This document shows positions 53,396 through 61,623 of a DNA stretch of 64,000 nucleotides, piece by piece; within the stretch, counting starts at the first letter, position 1; every line of letters starts with the position of its first letter. Both the position numbers and the translations under genes were made by a program. The notes beneath the pieces were generated by a model, which worked only from the letters and a program-made list of their open reading frames with translations, did no database searches and was not told the origin of the DNA. Source of the DNA: Myxococcales bacterium (GTDB taxonomy: Bacteria > Myxococcota_A > Polyangia > Polyangiales > Polyangiaceae); contig JADJKB010000013.1 in the NCBI GenBank assembly GCA_016706225.1, forward strand, positions 186,001 through 250,000, given 5' to 3'.

Positions 53396-54763
53396 GTGCC
53401 CGTGAGATCCCACCTCAGCCTGATCGCCTTGCTCGGGCTGGTCGCTTGCTCGAAGGACAAACCGCCGCCCCCGGCCGCCACGACTCAGCCGAGCGGGGTG
53501 GCGAGCGCGCCGGTTGAGCCCTCCGCTTCAGCCGTGACGAGCGGCGAGCCGGCCGCCCCGCCGCGCCCGCTCAACGTGCTGTTCATCACGGTCGACAGCC
53601 TGCGCGCCGACATGCCGTGGACCGGTTACGAGCGGAAGATCGCTCCCAACCTGACCCAGCTCGCGTCCCAGAGCGTCGTCTACAACGAGGCTTACTCGAC
53701 CTCGAGCTACACCGCCCAGAGCGTCGCGAGTTACCTGAGCGGTCGTTACGCGGCCTCGCTGTATCGCGCCGGCTGGTTCTTCGCGAGCTACGCCAAGAGC
53801 AACACGCTGTTTCCGGAAGTACTACAGGAGAGCGGCGTCCGCACCTTGGCCTGGCACGCCCACATGTACTTCGGACGCGGCAAGGGCATCGATCAGGGGT
53901 TCGACGTCTGGGAGCTGGTGCCGGGCATCACCTTCAACCCGAACACCGACGAACACATCACCAGCGACAAGATGACCAAGCTCGCTCAGGAGATCTTGAG
54001 CAAACCCGAGAACACCGGGAAACCTTTCTTTGCGTGGGCGCACTACATGGACCCCCACGACGAGTACAAGAAACACCCTGAGAGCCCCGACTTCGGCAAC
54101 AAGAACCGTGACCGCTACGACTCGGAGGTGTTCTTCACCGATCTGTGGCTGGGCAAGCTGCTCTCGTGGTGCGAAGAGCAGCCGTGGTGGAAGAACACCG
54201 CGCTGATCGTGAGCGCCGACCACGGCGAGGCTTTTGGTGAGCACGACGCCTGGAAACACGCCTTCGACGTGTGGCAGGTGCTGGTGCGCATCCCGCTGAT
54301 CATCAAGCTGCCCGGCGGCAAACCGCGGCGCATCGACGCACGGCGCTCGATGATCGACATCGCACCGACCATCACCGACCTCCTCGGGCAAAAACCCCTC
54401 GAGCAGTTCCAGGGTCAGAGCCTGGTGCCGGAGCTGCGCGGCGGGGAACCGAACAACCGCGAGCCCATCGCGGTGGAGCTGGCCGAGGACAGCCACAACC
54501 CACCCCGGCGCGCCGTCATCTCGGGCGACTACAAACTGACGGTCTGGGGCCGAGGCGCGAAGTACCTGCTCTTCAACCTGAAGAATGACCCGGGCGAGCT
54601 GAAGGAGCTGAGCAAGACCGAGCCCGAGAAACTCGCCGAGATGAAGAAAATGTTCACGGACAAGTTCGACAAGATTGGCTTCATCGAGCCCTATGGCGGC
54701 ATGAAACAGAAGGAGGGCGGCAGCGCCAACGGGCCCATGGGGCCGCCGGGAAAGAAGCCATGA
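53396..54763 (+). CDS. Sulfatase-like alkaline-phosphatase-superfamily lipoprotein (copy 1)
   Basis: 455 residues from GTG 53396, with taggagc 6 bases upstream. Lipobox LLGLVAC. Superfamily motifs are VLFITVDSLRADMPWTGY (metal Asp), TSSYTAQSVASYLSGRY at the nucleophile position, HYMDPHDEY, VSADHGEAFGEHDAWKHAF (Asp-His-Gly and a distal His). By position the nucleophile is Thr106, not the Cys/Ser of formylglycine sulfatases (C/S-x-P-x-R). A phosphatase, phosphodiesterase or phosphotransferase (as in LtaS/EptA) is therefore more likely. The next gene is a close paralogue with ATGA overlap. Confidence 0.85.
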   Translation: MPVRSHLSLIALLGLVACSKDKPPPPAATTQPSGVASAPVEPSASAVTSGEPAAPPRPLNVLFITVDSLRADMPWTGYERKIAPNLTQLASQSVVYNEAYSTSSYTAQSVASYLSGRYAASLYRAGWFFASYAKSNTLFPEVLQESGVRTLAWHAHMYFGRGKGIDQGFDVWELVPGITFNPNTDEHITSDKMTKLAQEILSKPENTGKPFFAWAHYMDPHDEYKKHPESPDFGNKNRDRYDSEVFFTDLWLGKLLSWCEEQPWWKNTALIVSADHGEAFGEHDAWKHAFDVWQVLVRIPLIIKLPGGKPRRIDARRSMIDIAPTITDLLGQKPLEQFQGQSLVPELRGGEPNNREPIAVELAEDSHNPPRRAVISGDYKLTVWGRGAKYLLFNLKNDPGELKELSKTEPEKLAEMKKMFTDKFDKIGFIEPYGGMKQKEGGSANGPMGPPGKKP

Positions 54764-56124
54764 GGGCGACCGCGACCCTCCTCTCTCTGATCGTCGTTGC
54801 GTGTGCCGGCGCGCCGCCGGCGGAGCCGAACCCCTCCCCTGCTCCCGCACCGTCCGCGCCGCCGACGGCGAGCGCACAGCCCGAAGCTTCGGCGGCCGCG
54901 AGCGCAGCGGAGCCAGCGCCGACGCCCCCGGCAAAAAAGCCGAGTGGGCCGTTCAACGTCGTGCTGCTCTTGATCGACAGCCTGCGCGCGGACATGCCCT
55001 GGGCGGGATACCCCCGGGAAATTGCCCCGAATCTCAGCGCACTCGAGCCAACCTGCACCAGCTACACCCGTGGCTATTCGACCTCGAGCTACACCGCCAA
55101 GAGCGTGGCGGCAGCCCTGTCGGGGAAGTACCCGAGCATGCTCAAGCGCAGCGGGTACTTCTTCACCAAGTACCCCGAGAGCAACCTGTTCTTCCCGGAG
55201 CTGCTCCAGAAGGCCGGCGTGCACACCATGGCGACGCATGGCCACATGTACATGCGCAAGGGCAACAACGGACTCGATCAAGGTTTCGCGGACTGGCGCA
55301 TCGTCGACGGTCTCACCTTCGACGCTCAGACTGACAACCACGTGACGAGCCAGAAGATGACGCCCCTCGCCATCGAGCAGCTCGCCGCGGCGCCGAAAGA
55401 CAAACCCTTCTTCATGTACCTGCACTACATGGACCCGCACGACGTCTATCAGCAGCACAAGGAGAGCCCGGCATTCGGCAAGAAGACCCGCGACCGTTAC
55501 GACTCGGAGGTGTTCTACACGGATCTCTGGGTCGGCAAGCTGCTCAGCCACATGCGGGAGCAGCCGTGGTGGAAGAACACCGTCTTGATCGTGAGCGCTG
55601 ACCACGGTGAGGCCTTCGGCGAGCACAACCAGTACCGCCACGCGTTCGAGCTCTGGGAATCGCTGGTGCACATCCCGCTCATGTTCTGTGGCCCCGGCAT
55701 CGCTGCGCGTCACGTCGAGACTCCGCGCAGCAGCATCGATTTTGCCCCCACCATCCTCGAGCTCATGGGTGTGAAGGCCGAGCACGACTTCGTGGGTGAG
55801 TCGCTGGTGGGCGAGCTTGGCGGCGGAGCTCCCAAGGAGCGACCGGTGCTCCTCGATCTGCCGGCCGACAGCAACAACCCCGAGCGCCGGGCGCTCATCA
55901 GCGGGGACTACAAACTCCTGGTGTTCGGCGCCGACTGGCGCTTCGACCTCTACGATCTGAAGAACGACCCCGGAGAGAAGAAGGATCTCGCCAAGTCGGC
56001 TCCGGACAAACTCGCGGAGATGAAGGCGCTCTACCAGAAGCTCTGGGGCTCCCTGACGAAGGTGAAGCCCTACGGCGGCAACAAGCTCGAGGGCGGCGGT
56101 ACGGCGAGCGGCCCGCAGAACTGA
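54760..56124 (+). CDS. Sulfatase-like alkaline-phosphatase-superfamily lipoprotein (copy 2)
   Basis: 454 residues, tandem paralogue of the preceding gene. The two proteins align throughout, with near-identical blocks such as RDRYDSEVF[FY]TDLW and VSADHGEAFGEH. Lipobox SLIVVAC, then a longer Ala/Pro-rich linker. The nucleophile-region segment is TSSYTAKSVAAALSGKY, so Thr112 again takes the place of the formylglycine residue. The last codons and stop are part of a 23-bp direct duplication (56103-56155). Confidence 0.85.
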   Translation: MRATATLLSLIVVACAGAPPAEPNPSPAPAPSAPPTASAQPEASAAASAAEPAPTPPAKKPSGPFNVVLLLIDSLRADMPWAGYPREIAPNLSALEPTCTSYTRGYSTSSYTAKSVAAALSGKYPSMLKRSGYFFTKYPESNLFFPELLQKAGVHTMATHGHMYMRKGNNGLDQGFADWRIVDGLTFDAQTDNHVTSQKMTPLAIEQLAAAPKDKPFFMYLHYMDPHDVYQQHKESPAFGKKTRDRYDSEVFYTDLWVGKLLSHMREQPWWKNTVLIVSADHGEAFGEHNQYRHAFELWESLVHIPLMFCGPGIAARHVETPRSSIDFAPTILELMGVKAEHDFVGESLVGELGGGAPKERPVLLDLPADSNNPERRALISGDYKLLVFGADWRFDLYDLKNDPGEKKDLAKSAPDKLAEMKALYQKLWGSLTKVKPYGGNKLEGGGTASGPQN

Positions 56125-56155
56125 CGGCGAGCGGCCCGCAGAACTGACGGCGAGC
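56103..56155. repeat. 23-bp tandem duplication at the end of the copy-2 gene
   Basis: Two full 23-base units (56103-56125 and 56126-56148), then seven bases of a third. Each begins ggcgagcggcccgcagaa and continues ctgac, containing the gene's last codons and the TGA stop. The unit length is the same as in the array at the hemH 3' end, although the sequences differ. Confidence 0.9.
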
Positions 56156-56203
56156 CGTCCCGACTTGCCCGACCGCGGGGCCGGTGCGATCCTCCCTCTC
56201 ACC

Positions 56204-57340
56204 ATGACGATTCACTGGCTTCGGATCGGGCTGGCGGGGCTGATCGCTACGGGTGTGGCGTGCTCGGCAACGAGCAACGACGGCGGCGGCGGCGGCGGCG
56301 GCGGCGCCGGCAACGCCAGCGGGAGTGGCGGCGTAGCTGCCGCTGGTGGCAGCGGCGGAACGGGTGTCGGCGGCGCAGCGGGCAATGCCGGCAGTGGCGG
56401 CAACGCGGGTGACGCGAGCACGAATCCCGAAAACTGCACGGACGGCCAGGACAATGACGGCAACGGGCTCGTGGACGAGGGCTGCGTGTGCGCCAAGGAG
56501 GCGGTGCAAAATTGCTGGAGTGGCCCGGCCGAGCGCCGTGGCAAGGGCGCGTGCAAGGACGGCAAACAAGCCTGCCAGCTGTACGGGGAGTTCTACGCCT
56601 GGGGTCAGTGTGTCGGTGAGGTGCTGCCGTCGCCGGAGATCGCGGGCAACTCGGTGGACGAGGACTGTGATGGCGACTCGGGTGGTCCGTGTGTGCCCAC
56701 GGCGACGTACGAGGACTGCTGGAGCGGCCGGGACGACGAGTGTGACGGGTTGGTCGATTGCGCCGATCCGGACTGCGCCAGCATCTGCACCTGCAGCCCG
56801 GAGAAGTGCGGAGACGGGCAGGACAACGACTGCGACGGTCAGGTCGACTGCAAGGACGCCGACTGTGTGAACGCCACCGAGTGCAAGCCGGTCTCGGGCT
56901 GCACGCCGCAGTTTCCATTCTTCCTGGAGATCTTGTGCAACGACAAGGTCGACAACGACTGCGACGGCAAGGTCGACTGCGATGACCCGGACTGCATCCG
57001 GCCCGGCGACTGCGGCTGTGCTCCCGAAGAGACGAACTGCAGCGACGGCAAGGACGAGGACTGCGACAAGAGCACCGACTGCGCGGACCGGGACTGCCAG
57101 AAGTGCGCGCCTGGAAGCGAGCGCTGGTGCGACGACCCGCAGTACTGTCACTGGGGCAAGCAGAAGTGCGGGAGCGACGGCAAGTGGGGTCAGTGCATCG
57201 AGACCCAGACGCCACCCCCCGGATGCAGCGGTACCCTCTACAGCGCGGACTGCTGTGTCAAGGCCAACCAGTGCTGCCAGAACTACCCGAAGGACGACTC
57301 GTCGATCGGAAATTGCAGCGCCGTCGTCAGCTGCAAGTGA
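56204..57340 (+). CDS. MopE-like Cys/Asp-rich lipoprotein
   Basis: 378 residues from ATG 56204 (MTIHWLRIGLAGLIATGVAC, lipobox). A Gly/Ser linker (~22-75) precedes repeated modules of the MopE type (C.DG.DND.DG..D..C): CTDGQDNDGNGLVDEGC, DDECDGLVDCADPDC, CGDGQDNDCDGQVDC, CNDKVDNDCDGKVDC and CSDGKDEDCDKSTDC. Such repeats bind Ca2+ in thrombospondin-3-like fashion and occur in MopE, a surface copper protein of Methylococcus. A copper role here is not shown. The stop overlaps the next gene (GTGA) in a three-gene operon with two further lipoproteins. Confidence 0.8.
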   Translation: MTIHWLRIGLAGLIATGVACSATSNDGGGGGGGGAGNASGSGGVAAAGGSGGTGVGGAAGNAGSGGNAGDASTNPENCTDGQDNDGNGLVDEGCVCAKEAVQNCWSGPAERRGKGACKDGKQACQLYGEFYAWGQCVGEVLPSPEIAGNSVDEDCDGDSGGPCVPTATYEDCWSGRDDECDGLVDCADPDCASICTCSPEKCGDGQDNDCDGQVDCKDADCVNATECKPVSGCTPQFPFFLEILCNDKVDNDCDGKVDCDDPDCIRPGDCGCAPEETNCSDGKDEDCDKSTDCADRDCQKCAPGSERWCDDPQYCHWGKQKCGSDGKWGQCIETQTPPPGCSGTLYSADCCVKANQCCQNYPKDDSSIGNCSAVVSCK

Positions 57341-58101
57341 AGGCGCGCTCGCTCGCGGCGCTCTGCCTGGGCGTGTGCCTCTGCGCGTGCGCGCGTTCGC
57401 CCGCTTCGAACGACGAGCCAGCGCGCGTGGAGCTGCCGGGGAGAAAGCTCGCCTGCCCGGCTCCCGCCGACGTTGGCAGCGACTGCGCGGACGTCGGCGA
57501 CGAGCGGGTCTGCTGGACGGGCCCGCTCGCGTCGGACGTAAAACGCGTCGAGCGGCCGCTGCCCTGGGCCACGAGTGAGCGCGGCTTTCGCTGTGCAGGG
57601 TACGCCGCGGCGCGCACCTGCGAGGACCGGCGTTACGCCTCCGACCCGTTCGTCTGTTCGGGAGCGCTCTGCACCCAGCGGCACCCGCGTATGCCCGACG
57701 ACGGCGAGTGGGAGTGTGGGGACATCGAGGGCGTCGTGGTGTGCCGGGGCTGGGCGGAGGCCGCCGGGGTCGTCGCCGGCAAGGCGGATCCCGGCTGGTT
57801 CTGCGGGCCACGCCGGGGCGCAAAGTCCGAGCGCATCTGCGTCGACTTCGCGCCGGATCGACCGGCGGGCGGGGAGTTCAACTGCCGCTTCCAGTACGAG
57901 CCGGGGCAACCGCTGCGCGCCTGCACCCGCGGCGGCGCGGCCCCGATCGGGCGGAGCTGCGAGGGCGCTTGCCCCTTCGGGACCGTGTGCGCGAGCGAGC
58001 GCTGTCTACCCCTCACACCCAGCCCCGCGTGTTGGCTCGACAAGGACTGCGAGGGCGGACAGAAGTGTGTGCACGGCAGCTGCCGAGGGCTACCGAGTTG
58101 A
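57337..58101 (+). CDS. Cys-rich lipoprotein
   Basis: 254 residues from GTG 57337. The signal peptide (LAALCLGVCLCAC) contains a lipobox. The mature protein has about 20 Cys in regular spacing (VGSDCADVGDERVCWTGP, RTCEDRRYASDPFVCSGALC, WLDKDCEGGQKCVHGSC), so it should be disulfide-rich. No CXXCH haem motif is present. Family unknown. Middle gene of an operon with the MopE-like and multihaem lipoproteins, linked by 4-bp overlaps on both sides. Confidence 0.75.
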   Translation: MKARSLAALCLGVCLCACARSPASNDEPARVELPGRKLACPAPADVGSDCADVGDERVCWTGPLASDVKRVERPLPWATSERGFRCAGYAAARTCEDRRYASDPFVCSGALCTQRHPRMPDDGEWECGDIEGVVVCRGWAEAAGVVAGKADPGWFCGPRRGAKSERICVDFAPDRPAGGEFNCRFQYEPGQPLRACTRGGAAPIGRSCEGACPFGTVCASERCLPLTPSPACWLDKDCEGGQKCVHGSCRGLPS

Positions 58102-60023
58102 AGCGTGTCGCTGCCGCCGCCGCGATCGCCGTCGCCTGTTCGTCGGGCTCCGGAAGCTCCCCCACTGAACCCGCTCCGGTCCACGTGATCGTCCGGGCCA
58201 AGGTCGGTTCACGGCTCGACGTGCGTCGCGCCAGCATCGAACCCAACGCGGCGCTGCGGCTCACCAGAAAGGCACTCGATCAGCTCGAGCTGGAGCTGCG
58301 CCCCGGCAGCGGTCCGCTGCGTCTCAGCCTCGAAGGTGCGTGCCCGGCGGAGCTCAGTCTGGCCGACGCCGCCCCGGGTGATCGGCGGACCATCACCCTA
58401 TCGCCGTGGCTGTCGGTGGCGGGCGGCGATCTCACGCAGGTCGGCTTCGACGCGCCGTTCACGATCACCCTCTCGCCGGGCTGCCGTGACGCATTGAGCA
58501 GCAAGGTGGAGTGGTCCCAGACCGGCGGCTCACCCGTGACGACGACCAGCGAGCAGAATGGCTTCGTGCTCCACGGCCGCACGCCCGCGTTCTCCGGTGA
58601 AATCCCGCCGGGCATCGTGCCGATCTCCCAGCGCACGCGGGGCGAGCTGCTCTTCCTCGCAAAATCCGGCGACCATTCACTCACGGTCAGGGTGTCCGCA
58701 GCCGCGCGTTCATCGGGGCTCCCGAGCCTGGGGGTCTCACAACGCGTGCTGCTCGGGGGCAAAGCGTGGCGGGTGAAAGAGCGCGCGAAGGACGGCCACG
58801 CCGAGGTGAGCGTGCAAGGGAAGTACTCGCTCTTTCAGCCCGATGCCCGGGGGCGCTGGGTGCTCGAGGACGAAAGAAAACAGGAGCTGTCGTTGGTCGT
58901 CGGCACCCACGCGGACACGCTGCTCGATTGTGGGCGCGCCGACTGTCACGCCCGACAAACCGAAGCCGTGAAGAGCTCGCGCATGACCCACGTGTTCGAG
59001 CGTGGGCTCCGCGGTCAGATCTCCGGGTACAGCGTCGACTGCGCGCTCGCCTGTCACACCGCCGGCGAACCCGGAATCGCAGACGGTGGGTTCAGCCAGC
59101 TCAGCAACGAGCTGGGCCGGAGCGGAGTCTTCGACCTCGAGCCAAACGCGTGGGACGAGCTGCCCCGGGCCTTGCGCCGCTTGGGCGGTGTGACCTGCAC
59201 CGCGTGCCATGGCCCGGGCGCCATCCCGGAGCCGTCGGCGCGCTGGGCCATTCTGCGCACCGACGTGTGCGCGACCTGCCACGACGCACCCCCGCGCTAC
59301 GGGCACGTCCAGGCCTGGAACACCACGGCCATGTCCCGCGCGGATCACGATGATCGCGCCCGCCGCGAGCCCGCCTGTCGAGCGTGTCACACGACCGCCG
59401 GGTTTCTGGCAAAGCTGAACCTGCGCCAGGACCAGAACCCTCCGGAGCTCGAGCTCGGCATCGGTTGCGCAGCCTGTCATGCGCCCCATGCCGACCATCA
59501 AGAGCCGAGACTGCTGCGCCAGGTCAGCCTGCCGCCCGGCCTTCAGCTGCCCGAGAGCGCAGCGCCGAGCCGCGTCTGCGTCGGCTGCCACAGCGGCGAC
59601 AGCGCCTCCGCCGCCAGTGTGTTGTTCGGACCCGAGCCGCCGGGCGCCCACGCAAGTGTGGCCAAGGGCTGCATCGGCTGTCACGCCGGCGTGCGCGGAA
59701 AGTCGGGCGAACGCGGCGGCAATCACAGCTTCGCGGTCGATCGAGCCCGCTGTTCGCAGGGCTGTCACCAAGAGGGTGTGCCCGTGACCGATCCGGCGCT
59801 GCGAGCGCGCGCCCTGGCGTTGTTCGAGCGCCTCGGCGGCTCGCTCGAGCCGCGGCGTCCGTCGCATGCCGGCAAATTGCCCAAACCGGTCATGGAGCAG
59901 TTTCGCGAGGCGCTCGCGCTGGTCTGCATGGTGATCGACGATCGCGCCGTTGCGGTTCACGACGCCAAACGCGTGCGAGCGCTCCTCAGCCGTGCCGAGA
60001 GTCTGCTGGGCGGCGCGCGTTGA
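58098..60023 (+). CDS. Multihaem cytochrome c lipoprotein
   Basis: 641 residues. TTG 58098 overlaps the upstream stop (TTGA), and no ATG or GTG precedes the signal peptide (AAAAAIAVACSSG). The N-terminal ~260 residues are beta-rich with no haem motif. The C-terminal half holds six classical CXXCH sites, CTACH, CATCH, CRACH, CAACH, CVGCH and CIGCH (~367-530), plus three atypical ones, CGRADCH (Cx4CH, ~278), CALACH (Cx3CH, ~314) and CSQGCH (Cx3CH, ~552). It could carry six to nine haems and act in periplasmic or surface electron transfer. The partner is probably encoded by the two upstream lipoprotein genes, though this is inference. Confidence 0.85.
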   Translation: MKRVAAAAAIAVACSSGSGSSPTEPAPVHVIVRAKVGSRLDVRRASIEPNAALRLTRKALDQLELELRPGSGPLRLSLEGACPAELSLADAAPGDRRTITLSPWLSVAGGDLTQVGFDAPFTITLSPGCRDALSSKVEWSQTGGSPVTTTSEQNGFVLHGRTPAFSGEIPPGIVPISQRTRGELLFLAKSGDHSLTVRVSAAARSSGLPSLGVSQRVLLGGKAWRVKERAKDGHAEVSVQGKYSLFQPDARGRWVLEDERKQELSLVVGTHADTLLDCGRADCHARQTEAVKSSRMTHVFERGLRGQISGYSVDCALACHTAGEPGIADGGFSQLSNELGRSGVFDLEPNAWDELPRALRRLGGVTCTACHGPGAIPEPSARWAILRTDVCATCHDAPPRYGHVQAWNTTAMSRADHDDRARREPACRACHTTAGFLAKLNLRQDQNPPELELGIGCAACHAPHADHQEPRLLRQVSLPPGLQLPESAAPSRVCVGCHSGDSASAASVLFGPEPPGAHASVAKGCIGCHAGVRGKSGERGGNHSFAVDRARCSQGCHQEGVPVTDPALRARALALFERLGGSLEPRRPSHAGKLPKPVMEQFREALALVCMVIDDRAVAVHDAKRVRALLSRAESLLGGAR

Positions 60024-60113
60024 GCGGGCGCGAGCGCTGAAAATCCTGCAGCAGCCTGGCTACGCCACTTCGAGCATGGCGTGTCCGCCCGACCCACTCT
60101 ACCCTGGTCGCCG

Positions 60114-60572
60114 ATGTCAGAGAGCCTTCAGGATCGCTACGCGCCGAACAACCTTTGTTTCGGCTGCGGGCCCGCCAATGACAAGGGCCTGCGCATCAAG
60201 AGCCGCGTGCTGGGCGACGAGCTGATCGCCGAGTTCACACCGGAGCCGCACCATCAGGCCTTCGGCGGCGTGCTCAACGGAGGCATCGTGGGGGCACTGC
60301 TCGACTGCCACAGCAACTGGGCGGCGGCCCACGCCCTGATGCAGTCGAAGGCCCTCGAACACCCACCCTGCACGGTCACGGCGGAGTTTCACGTCAAGCT
60401 GCGTGCACCCACACCGATGTCCCCGGTGTCGCTGCGCGCGAAGGCCGTCTCCGTCGAGGGGGACAAGGTCGTCGTCGAAGCCAGCCTCGAGGCGAATGGC
60501 AAGACCACCGCCACCTGCCGCGGGGTGTTCGTCTCGGTGAAGGAAGGCCACCCGGCCTTCCACCGCTGGTGA
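60114..60572 (+). CDS. PaaI-family thioesterase
   Basis: 152-residue hot-dog-fold protein from ATG 60114 (MSESLQDRYAPNNLCFGCGP). The conserved block FGGVLNGGIVGALLDCHSNW contains the residues used in PaaI/YbgC-type acyl-CoA hydrolysis, and GVFVSVKEGHPAFH closes the fold. The N-terminal NLCFGCGPANDKGL is typical of one thioesterase subgroup. Substrate unknown. An earlier in-frame start at 60081 is possible. It converges with the DUF4340 gene 10 bp away. Confidence 0.85.
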   Translation: MSESLQDRYAPNNLCFGCGPANDKGLRIKSRVLGDELIAEFTPEPHHQAFGGVLNGGIVGALLDCHSNWAAAHALMQSKALEHPPCTVTAEFHVKLRAPTPMSPVSLRAKAVSVEGDKVVVEASLEANGKTTATCRGVFVSVKEGHPAFHRW

Positions 60573-60592
60573 GCGCCCGCGCTCAGGGCGCT
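60572..60592. terminator. Hairpin between convergent stops
   Basis: agcgccc-gcgctca-gggcgct is a perfect 7-bp stem with a 7-base loop. It begins on the last base of the thioesterase stop and covers the stop of the DUF4340 gene at 60583. A short TT follows on the plus strand. Probable shared terminator, moderate support. Confidence 0.5.
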
Positions 60593-61623
60593 TTGACGAC
60601 CGAGCCCAGATCCTGCTCCACCTGCTCGGCCACGCTGCTGATCACCTCGGCGTACCAGCGCGTGTATTCGGTCTTCACCAGATACTTCGGCTTGCCGTTC
60701 TCGCCGGGAGCTTTGTAGAGCTCCAGGTAGCCGAGCTTGCGACCCCCTTTGCCGCCGAGCTCGACCTTCACGATGCTCGCTTCAGCGGAGAGCTGCGCGC
60801 CGGGGTTCTCGACGAACGCAACGATTCGCAGGCGATCGAGCTTCGTCATCCAGTTGCCCGCGGTCTCGTCCAGGCTCATGGGCGTCTGGGCATCGGCCCA
60901 GCCGTCCTTCTTGTCCTCGAGGCGAACGACGTCGCGCGACAGGGTGCCGCGGGAGATCTTCGCGCTCTTGAGCTCGTCCGGCTCGTAGCCGTGGAGCTTG
61001 CGCTCGACCAGCCGCGACTCGGCGAAGAGCACACTCTGCGCGACGTTGCCGCTGATGGCCCACAGCTCACCGTTGCCATCCTTGACGTAGCGGTCCCCGC
61101 CCCCCGGCGTGGTGCCGCCGAAGATCAGCGTCCGCTCCCGACCGTCGACGGTGATCTTGAGCGTGCCCTCCGGTTTGTTGAAGCCGAACTCCTCGGCCCG
61201 GGCGTCGTCCACCTTGCCGAGCCGCCGCACCGCCAAGAGCGGCGCCACACTCTCGGCCAGCTTCTTTCCCTGCTCGACGCTGACGAACGTGGTCGACTCT
61301 TGTTTCTTCTCGCTCGGCGCGGCGCTCGGACCGGCATCGGCTGCGCCGGCGTCGCCGTGGGGAGAAGGCGGCTTCACCTCGATGGTCTTGTCGACGCTGC
61401 CCACGTACCAGAGCCCGTTGCTGTCTTTGCGCCGCTCGAGCCGCACCGAGCGGTTCTCCGCTTCGAAGGAGATCTTCTCGACGCCCTCGGCGGAGCCGCC
61501 CCAGACCTCGACATCGCCCTTCTGGTTGGCGGCCGGGTCTTTGCGCGTCCAGACCACCAGCGCGACGGTCGAAGCCAGACCGAGCGCCAGCAAGTGCCAT
61601 GACAGAGCTCTCCAGGAAATCAC
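60583..61623 (-). CDS. DUF4340-domain membrane protein
   Basis: 346 residues from ATG 61623 (ATGA overlap with the upstream GldG-like gene). One N-terminal helix (LSWHLLALGLASTVALVVW) and a large extracytoplasmic region with the DUF4340 repeats: LAVRRLGKVDDARAEEFGFN followed by KPEGTLKITVDG and LIFGGTTPGGGDRYVKDGNG. DUF4340 genes commonly sit next to GldF/GldG-like ABC-transporter genes, as here. It likely works on the periplasmic face together with the GldG-like protein; its substrate is unknown. Confidence 0.85.
   Translation of the reverse strand: MISWRALSWHLLALGLASTVALVVWTRKDPAANQKGDVEVWGGSAEGVEKISFEAENRSVRLERRKDSNGLWYVGSVDKTIEVKPPSPHGDAGAADAGPSAAPSEKKQESTTFVSVEQGKKLAESVAPLLAVRRLGKVDDARAEEFGFNKPEGTLKITVDGRERTLIFGGTTPGGGDRYVKDGNGELWAISGNVAQSVLFAESRLVERKLHGYEPDELKSAKISRGTLSRDVVRLEDKKDGWADAQTPMSLDETAGNWMTKLDRLRIVAFVENPGAQLSAEASIVKVELGGKGGRKLGYLELYKAPGENGKPKYLVKTEYTRWYAEVISSVAEQVEQDLGSVVKAP

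Noticed and set aside
53396..56124. Formylglycine-type sulfatases
   Set aside because: The C/S-x-P-x-R modification motif is absent in both proteins; Thr occupies the position.
55898..57823. Minus-strand open frame of ~640 codons
   Set aside because: Opposes the phosphatase-like copy 2 and the MopE-like gene. It is compositionally biased (Arg/Ala/Val) with no recognisable domain.
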